Shown here: positions 1 through 6,276 of the stretch, piece after piece
Position numbering within the stretch: the stretch's first letter is position 1
How the letters are laid out: every line of letters begins with the position of its first letter
Source of the DNA: Gulosibacter sediminis
Lineage (GTDB): Bacteria > Actinomycetota > Actinomycetes > Actinomycetales > Microbacteriaceae
Direction of reading: 5' to 3'
Assembly (NCBI RefSeq): GCF_014904065.1
Contig: NZ_JACXJG010000001.1
Coordinates: 119,253 to 134,924 of the forward strand
DNA length: 15,672 nucleotides
The notes under the pieces: generated by a model
Told to the model about the DNA's origin: nothing
Databases searched by the model: none
Seen by the model: the letters and a program-made list of their open reading frames with translations, nothing else
Translations under genes and position numbers: made by a program

Positions 1-1020
1 TTGCCGGACCACCCCGAAAACCCATCGCTGGTTGCGGGCAAGTCGACCGTGCCCGTGGGCACCGCGGCCACGCTCGCGAAAAAGTTCGCGGCCAAGGGCG
101 CGATCGTCGCGTGGAACCCCGAGTTCCTCCGCGAGGGCTTCGCGGTCGACGACACGCTGCGCCCCGACCGCCTCGTCTACGGCCTGCCGGTGGACCCGGC
201 CCAGGCGGAGCGCGCCGAGGCGCTGCTCGACGGCGCCTACGCGAAGATCCTCTCGGGTGAGACCTACGCGGGTCGCGACTGGACGGAGACGCCGAAGGTC
301 GTCACCGACTATGCGACGGCCGAGCTCGTGAAGGTGGCGGCGAACTCCTTCCTCGCGACGAAGATCTCGTTCATCAACTCGATGGCGGAGATCTGCGACG
401 CGACCGGTGGCAACGTGACGACGCTAGCGGAGGCGATCGGCTATGACGACCGCATTGGCAAGAAGTTCCTCCGCGCCGGTGTCGGCTTCGGCGGCGGCTG
501 CCTGCCGAAGGACATCCGTGCGTTCCAGGCGCGCGTCGACGAGCTCGGTCTCGACGACACGCTCGACTTCCTCGGCGACATTGACGCCGTGAACGTGCGC
601 CAGCGCTCGCGCGTGGTGGCGAAGCTCGCGGATGCGCTCGGCGGCAGCGTCGAGGGCAAGACCATCGCGGTGCTCGGCGCGGCGTTCAAGCCCGACAGCG
701 ACGACATTCGCGACTCGCCGGCCGTGGACGTGGCCCGCCAGCTCGCGGCGGCCGGCGCGGATGTGCGCGTGACCGACCCGAAGGCGGGCCCGACGGTCGC
801 GCGTTTCGCTGACGACCTGAACTTCATCGACTCGATCGACGAGGCCGTCACCGGCGTCGATGCGATCGCGGTGCTCACCGAGTGGACGCAGTTCCGCGAG
901 CTGGACGCGGCGGACGTCGCGAAGCTCGCGGCAGGCCGCGTCGTCCTCGACGGGCGCAACTGCCTCGACCGCACGAACTGGGAGTCGGCGGGATTCACCT
1001 ACCTCGGCATGGGCCGGTAG
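1..1020 (+). CDS. ugd: UDP-glucose 6-dehydrogenase, 5'-truncated by window edge
   Basis: Oxidises UDP-glucose to UDP-glucuronate with two NAD+, a cytosolic step supplying an acidic sugar nucleotide for surface polymer. The visible 339 residues start just before the KSTVPVGTA motif (residues 14-22), so the N-terminal Rossmann NAD-binding half (about 110 residues or more) lies upstream of the window. The in-frame TTG at base 1 is not a start. Next come WNPEFLREG (38-46), the central helical stretch with ELVKVAANSFLATKISF (109-124; conserved Lys111 and Asn115), and the catalytic cysteine motif GFGGGCLPKD (Cys167 in this numbering). The C-terminal UDP-binding domain follows, with AAFKPDSDDIRDSP (227-240) and LTEWTQF (292-298). 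The family (UDP-Glc/GDP-Man dehydrogenase) is certain. UDP-glucose is the likely substrate from overall similarity, but GDP-mannose or UDP-N-acetyl sugars cannot be excluded. The gap to the next gene is 90 nt and holds a likely promoter, so the two are probably separate transcription units. Confidence 0.93.
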   Translation: MPDHPENPSLVAGKSTVPVGTAATLAKKFAAKGAIVAWNPEFLREGFAVDDTLRPDRLVYGLPVDPAQAERAEALLDGAYAKILSGETYAGRDWTETPKVVTDYATAELVKVAANSFLATKISFINSMAEICDATGGNVTTLAEAIGYDDRIGKKFLRAGVGFGGGCLPKDIRAFQARVDELGLDDTLDFLGDIDAVNVRQRSRVVAKLADALGGSVEGKTIAVLGAAFKPDSDDIRDSPAVDVARQLAAAGADVRVTDPKAGPTVARFADDLNFIDSIDEAVTGVDAIAVLTEWTQFRELDAADVAKLAAGRVVLDGRNCLDRTNWESAGFTYLGMGR

Positions 1021-1034
1021 CCCCCGACCTTCCC

Positions 1035-1064
1035 TTGTCACGCCTGACGGGCCTGACGTACGCT
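1035..1064 (+). promoter_or_regulatory. Putative promoter of the nitroreductase/pyruvyl transferase operon
   Basis: TTGTCA (1035-1040) and TACGCT (1059-1064) are separated by 18 nt. The -35 resembles TTGACA, and the -10 fits the actinobacterial TAnnnT form. Initiation would fall near 1071, leaving a leader of about 40 nt with AAGGAG at 1093-1098, 12 nt before the ATG at 1111. The spacer contains a tandem repeat, GCCTGACG at 1042-1049 and 1051-1058, which could be an operator. This is a call from sequence only. Confidence 0.45.
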
Positions 1065-1110
1065 TGAACGTCTGTCTCGAGGACAGAGTAAAAAGGAGTG
1101 CCTCGAAGTA

Positions 1111-2244
1111 ATGCTCAAGAAGCTGAAATCGACCGTCAAGAACGTGCTCGCGAACCCACAGGTCCGTGCCGTCTACAACGGCACCAATCGGGCCGTGCTG
1201 GCCGTGGCGGCATCCAACCGCCTCACTGCGACGCTGTACTCGACGGTCGGTTTTGCGACCTTCAACCGCGAGCAGTACGCCGTTCTCCGCGGCCGCAGCC
1301 ACTACTACCGCGACATCAACCGCCCGCAGCGCAACAACGTGGGCCTGCGCCGCAACATCCACCGCCTCGAAAAGGGCATGGTGATGCAGCCGCGCCGCGA
1401 CGTGTTCGCGCTCGACTACCTCGGCGAGACCATCGAGTTTCTCGAGGGCGCGCTGAGCCGCCGCAGCGGCGCCGTGCGCGTCGACCCGAACGAGATCGCC
1501 TGGGCGAAGGATGTGCTCACCGCGTACTTCGGCATGGTCGACCTCAGCAACCCGGTCATCGCCGAGGCGAAGGAACGCTTCGAGAACGTCATCGGCACGC
1601 TCGACCCGGTCGAGGGCATCGACGAGCAGCCGACTGACCGCGCCGTGACCGACGTCGTCTCGCGCTCGCCGTTCCTCGCGGGCCAGCGCACCGAGCCGGG
1701 CGTAACCTATGACCAGATGCTCAACCTCGCCACCCACCGCCGCAGCGTGCGCTGGTTCGAGCAGCGCGAGGTGCCGACCGAGCTCGTCGACAAGGCCCTC
1801 GCCGTCGCCCGCCAGTCGCCGACCGCGTGCAACCGCGAGCCCTACGAGTTCAAGGTCTTTACCGACCCGGCCATGGCGCGCGAGGTCGCGGGCATCCCCT
1901 TCGGCACCGGTGGCTACTCCGAGCAGGTGCCGGCCATTGCGGTCGTCGTTGGCAAGCTCGAGAATTACTTCAGCCCGCGCGACCGCCACGCGATCTACGT
2001 GGACTCCTCGCTCGCCGCGATGTCGTTTATCTATGGCCTTGAGACGCTCGGCCTGAGCAGCACGATCATCAACTGGCCCGACTTCGAGCCGCTCGAGATC
2101 CAGATGCAGAAGGCGCTCGGCCTCGATGCGAGCGAGCGCGTGATCATGTTGATCGCGTTCGGCTACGCCGATCCAGACGGCGGCGTGCCGTTCTCGCAGA
2201 AGAAGTCGATCGACTCCATCCGGTCGATCAACGCGAAGAAGTAG
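1111..2244 (+). CDS. Nitroreductase-family flavoprotein with N-terminal extension
   Basis: A 377-residue protein with a C-terminal nitroreductase fold, roughly residues 200-370. The FMN-contact motifs are RRSVR (210-214), SPTACNREP (236-244) and an IAFGYAD stretch near the C-terminus. Nitroreductases are usually about 200 residues. Here about 190 extra N-terminal residues are present, with a basic conserved-looking patch NVGLRRNIHRLEKGM around 76-90 followed by helical sequence. The ATG at 1111 has AAGGAG at 1093-1098 (12 nt spacer). The stop lies 3 nt before the next gene's start, so the gene is operonic with the membrane protein and pyruvyl transferase. Nitroreductase-like proteins of this type recur in polysaccharide loci, often near pyruvyl transferases, but I know of no established reaction. 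An FMN redox role on a sugar or lipid intermediate is inference. The fold assignment is strong; the function is unknown. Confidence 0.85.
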   Translation: MLKKLKSTVKNVLANPQVRAVYNGTNRAVLAVAASNRLTATLYSTVGFATFNREQYAVLRGRSHYYRDINRPQRNNVGLRRNIHRLEKGMVMQPRRDVFALDYLGETIEFLEGALSRRSGAVRVDPNEIAWAKDVLTAYFGMVDLSNPVIAEAKERFENVIGTLDPVEGIDEQPTDRAVTDVVSRSPFLAGQRTEPGVTYDQMLNLATHRRSVRWFEQREVPTELVDKALAVARQSPTACNREPYEFKVFTDPAMAREVAGIPFGTGGYSEQVPAIAVVVGKLENYFSPRDRHAIYVDSSLAAMSFIYGLETLGLSSTIINWPDFEPLEIQMQKALGLDASERVIMLIAFGYADPDGGVPFSQKKSIDSIRSINAKK

Positions 2245-2247
2245 CCC

Positions 2248-3180
2248 TTGAAGAAGGCGCTCAAGCTCGCGTCGAAGATCCTGCCCTGGGTCATCATCAT
2301 CGCGATCGCGCTGCTGTTCTGGCGCGCCCTCTCGAACAACATCGAGGCACTGCGCGACGTCGACCTCCACCTCGACTGGTGGCTGGTCGGCGGCACCGTG
2401 CTGTTCACCCTGGCGGTCGTCGTGTCGGGGCTGCTCTGGGGTCGCCTGCTCGCCTACATGTCGGGCACCAAGGTGTCAATCTCGGATGCGGTGCGCATCC
2501 ATGCCGCGTCATGGGTGCTCAAGTACATCCCGGGCCAGGTCGGCTCGGTGCTGAACAAGATTGCCTGGGGCAACAAGGTTGGCCTGAGCAAGAAGACGGT
2601 TACGAACTCGGTCATCTACGAGAACGTGCTCATGGTGATCGCGAGCGTGCTGCTCTCGATCCCCGTCGTCTTCATGTTCAGCGAGGAGCTCTCCTCGAAC
2701 GCGAGCCTGTTCCTGCCGCTGCTCGTAGTCGTGCCGATGCTCATTATCTTCTTCCCGAAGGCGTTTTACTGGCTGCTCAACAAGGCGCTCGCGCTCGTCA
2801 AGCGCAAGCCCTTCGCCGCGAGCGACGTGATCCGCCCGCTGCCCCTCGTCGGCTTCCAGCTCGGCTACCTGATCCCGCGCATCCTCAACGGCATCGGCTT
2901 CGTCTTCATCGTCGAGTCGATGGTGGGGATGCGCCCGGAGTGGGTCTTCGGCGTGGCCGCGACCTACATCCTCGCGAGCATCATCGGCATGCTCGCGATC
3001 TTCGTGCCGGGCGGGCTTGGCGTGCGCGAGGCGGTGGCCGTCGCACTGTTGAGCGCCTACATTCCGGTCGCGCAGGCGATCGTCGTAACGTTGGTGGCAC
3101 GCCTGTGCGCCACCGTCTCCGACGCCCTCGTCGCGCTCATCTACTTCGTCCTCAACAAGGGAAGGCTCAAGCAGCAGTGA
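2248..3180 (+). CDS. LPG-synthase-TM / UPF0104 (YbhN/AglD-like) membrane protein
   Basis: A 310-residue polytopic protein resembling the flippase-like transmembrane domain of lysylphosphatidylglycerol synthase (UPF0104/YbhN/AglD group), without the soluble aminoacyl-transferase domain. About seven or eight hydrophobic segments are visible, near residues 11-28, 44-69, 124-146, 153-170, 199-222, 233-255, 258-281 and 285-303. Family-like motifs are LKYIPGQVGSVLNK (91-104) and FVPGGLGVREAV (252-263). The start is a TTG at 2248, 3 nt after the upstream stop, with only a weak purine-rich site (GAAGAAG, about 2234-2240). This suggests translational coupling, and no better start is visible. The stop (TGA 3178-3180) overlaps the next gene's GTG. 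In other organisms relatives serve in lipid or lipid-linked-sugar handling. Here, next to a pyruvyl transferase, a role in moving or modifying a polyprenyl-linked intermediate is inference. Confidence 0.82.
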   Translation: MKKALKLASKILPWVIIIAIALLFWRALSNNIEALRDVDLHLDWWLVGGTVLFTLAVVVSGLLWGRLLAYMSGTKVSISDAVRIHAASWVLKYIPGQVGSVLNKIAWGNKVGLSKKTVTNSVIYENVLMVIASVLLSIPVVFMFSEELSSNASLFLPLLVVVPMLIIFFPKAFYWLLNKALALVKRKPFAASDVIRPLPLVGFQLGYLIPRILNGIGFVFIVESMVGMRPEWVFGVAATYILASIIGMLAIFVPGGLGVREAVAVALLSAYIPVAQAIVVTLVARLCATVSDALVALIYFVLNKGRLKQQ

Positions 3181-4409
3181 CCTACAACATCGTGATCATC
3201 GGTTCGGCCCTGTCGGGGAACAAGGGTGCCGCCGCCATGCTCGAGAGCGCAATGCAGACCCTGACCGAGGAGCTCGGCGACGTGCGCTTCACCCTCCTCA
3301 GCATGTACCCGGATGAGGACCGCAAGCTCAACACCTACCCGAACCTCGACATCGTGGCCGCCGATCCGCTCACGCTCGGCGTGAAGATCAACTCTGCGGC
3401 GCTCGCGTACCGCCTGCTGCCGCCGCTGCGCCGCACCCTGCGTACGAACTCGCCGGCCGCGCGAGCCCTCGCCAAGGCCGACATCCTGCTCGACCAGGGC
3501 GGGATCACCTTCGTGGACGGCCGCGAGAAGTTCCTCGTCTACAACGTCGCGAGCATCCTGCCCGCGCTCAACGAGGGTGTGCCCGTCTTCAAGTGCGCGC
3601 AGGCGCTCGGCCCGTTCGAGAACCCCGCGAACAAGGCTGCCGCCAAGGTGTTCCTGCCGAAGATGGCCAAGATCATCTCGCGGGGTGCAATCACCCAGGA
3701 GCACCTTGACGGACTCGGCCTGACCAACACCGTGCCGGGCGCCGACTACGCGTTCCTACTCGAACTCACCGACGACGAGAAGCGCGAGGCTGAGACGCAG
3801 TTCGACGTCGAGTTCTTCGGCGGCAAGCCCGTCGTCGGCATCTCGCCGAGTGTCGTGATGCAGAAGAAGATCGACGGCGACGGCGGCGACTACGTCGGCG
3901 AACTCGCCTCGTTCGCCCAGTACCTCATCTCCGAACGCGGCTACCGCGTCGCGCTCATCCCGCACAGCGTTCGGACGGGCACCGACAAGACGCATAACAA
4001 TGACCTCCCGATGGTGCGCGACCTCGCCGAGCGCATCGACGCGAGCGAGGACCTCCTGTTCATCGACACCGAGATGTCGTCACAGGGCCTGCGCCACGTC
4101 ATCGGCCTCTGCGACCTCTTCGTCGCGTCACGCTTCCACGCGATGGTGTCGTCACTCGCGATGGCGGTGCCGACGCTCGTCATCGGCTGGAGCCACAAGT
4201 ACCAGGAAGTGCTCGACATGTTCGGCCTCGCCGAGTGGGCGTTCGGCAAGGACAAGTTCTCGCAGGCCCACCTGCGCGGCGAGTTCGACCGCCTCGCGGC
4301 GAACGAGGACGAGGTGCGCGCGAAGCTCAGCGAGTCCCTGCCCGAGGTGAAGGCGAAGTCGCGCGTGCAGGTCGAAGAGATCGTCCGCATCCTGCGCGCG
4401 CAGCGCTAA
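3177..4409 (+). CDS. Polysaccharide pyruvyl transferase family protein
   Basis: A 410-residue member of the polysaccharide pyruvyl transferase family (PF04230 type; CsaB/WcaK/EpsO relatives). It probably transfers pyruvate from phosphoenolpyruvate to form a ketal on a sugar of the surface polymer, in the cytosol. Visible motifs are the N-terminal GNKGAAAML (14-22), DQGGITFVDG (106-115) and the hallmark SRFHAMVSSLAM (318-329; His321), then a GWSHKY stretch. The start is GTG at 3177, which shares GTGA with the upstream stop; AAGGGAAGG at 3157-3165 is a good ribosome binding site. The reading frame stays open upstream to 2379, but that part is the out-of-frame shadow of the preceding gene. It is the last gene of the operon and its TAA interlocks with the stop of the convergent gene. 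The acceptor sugar is unknown. Confidence 0.92.
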   Translation: MTYNIVIIGSALSGNKGAAAMLESAMQTLTEELGDVRFTLLSMYPDEDRKLNTYPNLDIVAADPLTLGVKINSAALAYRLLPPLRRTLRTNSPAARALAKADILLDQGGITFVDGREKFLVYNVASILPALNEGVPVFKCAQALGPFENPANKAAAKVFLPKMAKIISRGAITQEHLDGLGLTNTVPGADYAFLLELTDDEKREAETQFDVEFFGGKPVVGISPSVVMQKKIDGDGGDYVGELASFAQYLISERGYRVALIPHSVRTGTDKTHNNDLPMVRDLAERIDASEDLLFIDTEMSSQGLRHVIGLCDLFVASRFHAMVSSLAMAVPTLVIGWSHKYQEVLDMFGLAEWAFGKDKFSQAHLRGEFDRLAANEDEVRAKLSESLPEVKAKSRVQVEEIVRILRAQR

Positions 4410-6130
4410 CGTTCTTCAGTCTCGGCGTCCGCGCCCACCCGCGGCGCGGCCAGCGCGAGTTTCGTCACGGCGACGCAGGCCAGTACGCACGCGACAGCGC
4501 CAACGCCCATGAGCGTGACGTCGAGCCAGTGCGGCACAGCCCCATACCACTCCGAGTCTGCCCGCCAGTTGGAGCGCTCCCAGAGCGCGCCGCGCGACTG
4601 CCAGAACAGCAGCCACCGACGGTCGGCCAGCCAGAACACCGTCACGAAATTCACCCCGAGCGGCACGAGGACGCCGAGTACGGCGACCACGGCGCGCGCG
4701 ACCGGCTTCCGGATGCGTAGCAGCAGGAGCCAGACGGCACCGACCGCAATGGCGAGCGTGATCAAGCCCGAAAACAGGTAACGCCCCTGGACCCCGCGAT
4801 CAGGGTCGCCGAGGTCGAAGTAGATCGCGTGGGCGTTTACGAAGATCGTCGACATCGTGATGACCAGGTAGAGGGCGGTCACGAGCAGCGGCACGCGAGT
4901 CCTGCGGAGCCAGAGCGCCACCACCAACGCGATGATCACCCCGACCGCGGCAATTTGCGGAATCTCTTCGGGCAGCGCGCCGCGCGCCCAGAACGTGTTG
5001 TTGAGGCGTTCGAAGAAGTTGCTCACGAAGAAGCCGAAGTCGTAACCGGGGAGCGCCTCCGTGAGGTGCTCGCGCTGCCCGGCTCGGCTCGGCTGTACCG
5101 TGCCGAGGACCAGGTAGTTACGAACCCACCACCAGCCGCCCAGCGCGACGGCGATGACCGCGGGCACGGCAAGCCGCAGGATGCCGCGGAGCAGGCCGTT
5201 GCGGTGCCGCCAAACGCCGAGCAGCGCAAGGAAGACGACGGTCGGCCCCAGGAAGAGCGCGAAGCCCTTGGTGAGCAAGGCCACGCCGTAGGCCACACCC
5301 GCAAGGGGCAGCAGCCACCGCGATGGCTCGGGGTCGCGCCAGTAGCGCAGCAGGAAATACATGGTCGCGCTCGCGCTCAGCGTGAGGAGGGTGTCGTTCG
5401 AGGCATACCCGCCGATCACGCTAAAGAACGGCACGAGGAGCAGGGCAGCACCGCCGAGCAGGCCCGCCGTGCGGCGGCCCGTGGCCCACCGCACGCCGCC
5501 GATGATGAACGGGATCGCGCCGGCCATGAACAGCGCCGAGGTGCCGCGAATCACCATGTACGCGTGGTCCCAGCGGAGATCCTCGCCGCCCGCGAGCCAG
5601 ACGGCCCCGGCGGCCGCCAGGTAATAGGCCGGGGGATGCTGGACCATCGCGTCGACGCCCCGGTTGGCGTATCTTGCGGGGCCAGCGAAGTTCCCGCGGT
5701 CCTCGGGCGACACCTGCGGCGCGGCCGTGTCAACGGGTTGGATCTTCACCCCGTTGTCCCGCTGGGCCTGGATAATCGTTCCCTGCATCGGCGCCTCGTA
5801 GGGGAGCGGCCAGCCCCCGCCGTCGACGAGCCGCGACACCGAGTTCACGTGCTCGTGCTCATCCGGGCCATCGAAGTAGGGGGTGTTCAGTGCCGAGAGC
5901 AGCGACATGACGAAGAACACGACGCCGATCCCGGCGATCCCGAGGCGATACCAGGCGTCGGTCGTCAACGTGCGCCGTGCGCCGTGGCTCGGCGGTGCCG
6001 GCTCGCCGCCTGCGGTCTCGCTGGTGGCGGGGGGAACGACGACTGACGACACGAAAACTCGCTTTTCTCGGGGCTCGGGGAAGGACGCTGACCGGGGCGT
6101 AGTTGCGCGCTCGTGAGCGTCAAAGGTCAT
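4406..6130 (-). CDS. Polytopic DUF2142/GT-C-like membrane glycosyltransferase
   Basis: A 574-residue integral membrane protein of GT-C architecture, most like DUF2142 or family 39/83-type transferases that use polyprenyl-phosphate sugars outside the membrane. Residues 1-58 are a cytosolic Pro/Ser/Thr/Arg-rich tail without membrane segments. TM1 is about 62-82, and the first external loop carries FDGPDEHEH (86-94), whose acidic residues fit the GT-C catalytic position. QHPPAYY (164-170) and LTKG (286-289) are family-like, as is GRYLF (449-453) near a late membrane helix. About ten to eleven hydrophobic segments are present in all. The ATG at 6130 has no clear Shine-Dalgarno site, but TAAATT lies 5 nt upstream, so a leaderless mRNA is possible; a later start would also keep all membrane helices. 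Its stop overlaps that of the pyruvyl transferase. Donor and acceptor are unknown; the exact family (DUF2142 versus GT39) is uncertain. Confidence 0.8.
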   Translation of the reverse strand: MTFDAHERATTPRSASFPEPREKRVFVSSVVVPPATSETAGGEPAPPSHGARRTLTTDAWYRLGIAGIGVVFFVMSLLSALNTPYFDGPDEHEHVNSVSRLVDGGGWPLPYEAPMQGTIIQAQRDNGVKIQPVDTAAPQVSPEDRGNFAGPARYANRGVDAMVQHPPAYYLAAAGAVWLAGGEDLRWDHAYMVIRGTSALFMAGAIPFIIGGVRWATGRRTAGLLGGAALLLVPFFSVIGGYASNDTLLTLSASATMYFLLRYWRDPEPSRWLLPLAGVAYGVALLTKGFALFLGPTVVFLALLGVWRHRNGLLRGILRLAVPAVIAVALGGWWWVRNYLVLGTVQPSRAGQREHLTEALPGYDFGFFVSNFFERLNNTFWARGALPEEIPQIAAVGVIIALVVALWLRRTRVPLLVTALYLVITMSTIFVNAHAIYFDLGDPDRGVQGRYLFSGLITLAIAVGAVWLLLLRIRKPVARAVVAVLGVLVPLGVNFVTVFWLADRRWLLFWQSRGALWERSNWRADSEWYGAVPHWLDVTLMGVGAVACVLACVAVTKLALAAPRVGADAETEER

Positions 6131-6135
6131 CCGTC

Positions 6136-6141
6136 AATTTA
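6136..6141 (-). promoter_or_regulatory. Putative -10 box giving a leaderless transcript of the GT-C gene
   Basis: Read on the minus strand, TAAATT (TAnnnT) ends 5 nt before the ATG at 6130. Transcription would begin at or within a base or two of the start codon. No good -35 is visible and there is no convincing ribosome binding site, which fits the leaderless mode common in actinobacteria. The 146-nt divergent region 6131-6276 also contains a small hairpin, GGCGC/GCGCC (6161-6165 and 6172-6176). Confidence 0.35.
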
Positions 6142-6223
6142 TCCCACCGTGGTCACCCCAGGCGCGGCGAAGCGCCGGGCGGGAGACGGGGAGCAGCGCT
6201 TCATTGGGGCATTGGAGTGGCGA

Positions 6224-6229
6224 TATGCT
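6224..6229 (+). promoter_or_regulatory. Putative -10 box for the yfhO-rmlC-rmlA unit
   Basis: TATGCT matches the TAnnnT/TATAAT pattern. A start of transcription near 6236 would give a leader of about 40 nt to the GTG at 6277. The -35 position (TTCATT at 6200-6205, 18 nt spacer) is poor. This start of transcription lies downstream of the alternative GTG at 6217 and so favours the 6277 start. Confidence 0.35.
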
Positions 6230-6264
6230 CGTTCAGTTCACATCCATCGGCGCGTTCCCCCGGC

Positions 6265-6270
6265 GAAGGG
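6265..6270 (+). promoter_or_regulatory. Ribosome binding site deciding the yfhO-like start
   Basis: GAAGGG lies 6 nt before the GTG at 6277. The reading frame is open back to 6103, but the region 6103-6276 encodes arginine-rich sequence with no membrane character. This site is the only good one close to the first transmembrane helix. Confidence 0.6.
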
Positions 6271-6276
6271 CAGTTA

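Noticed and set aside
1..3. TTG as the ugd start codon
   Set aside because: The protein would lack the whole NAD-binding domain; the gene simply begins before the window.
1011..1023. Possible terminator hairpin GGGC/GCCC at the ugd stop
   Set aside because: It has only a 4-bp stem with a 5-nt loop and no T-tract; too weak to call.
424..2370. A 648-codon open frame on the minus strand
   Set aside because: It spans ugd and the nitroreductase-like gene antisense and encodes Arg/Asp/Val/Leu-rich sequence with no domain. It is a codon-bias shadow of high-GC genes.
2379..3176. Upstream open extension of the pyruvyl transferase frame
   Set aside because: It overlaps the membrane-protein gene in another frame, gives low-complexity Arg/Ala/Gly sequence, and a good start with a ribosome site exists at 3177.
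4829..6046. A 405-codon plus-strand frame
   Set aside because: It is antisense to the GT-C-like gene and is His/Arg/Glu/Gln-rich with no recognisable motif; a shadow frame.
6103..6276. N-terminal extension of the YfhO-like frame
   Set aside because: It would overlap the divergent gene, is arginine-rich and non-membrane, and the GTG at 6277 has GAAGGG at the right distance.
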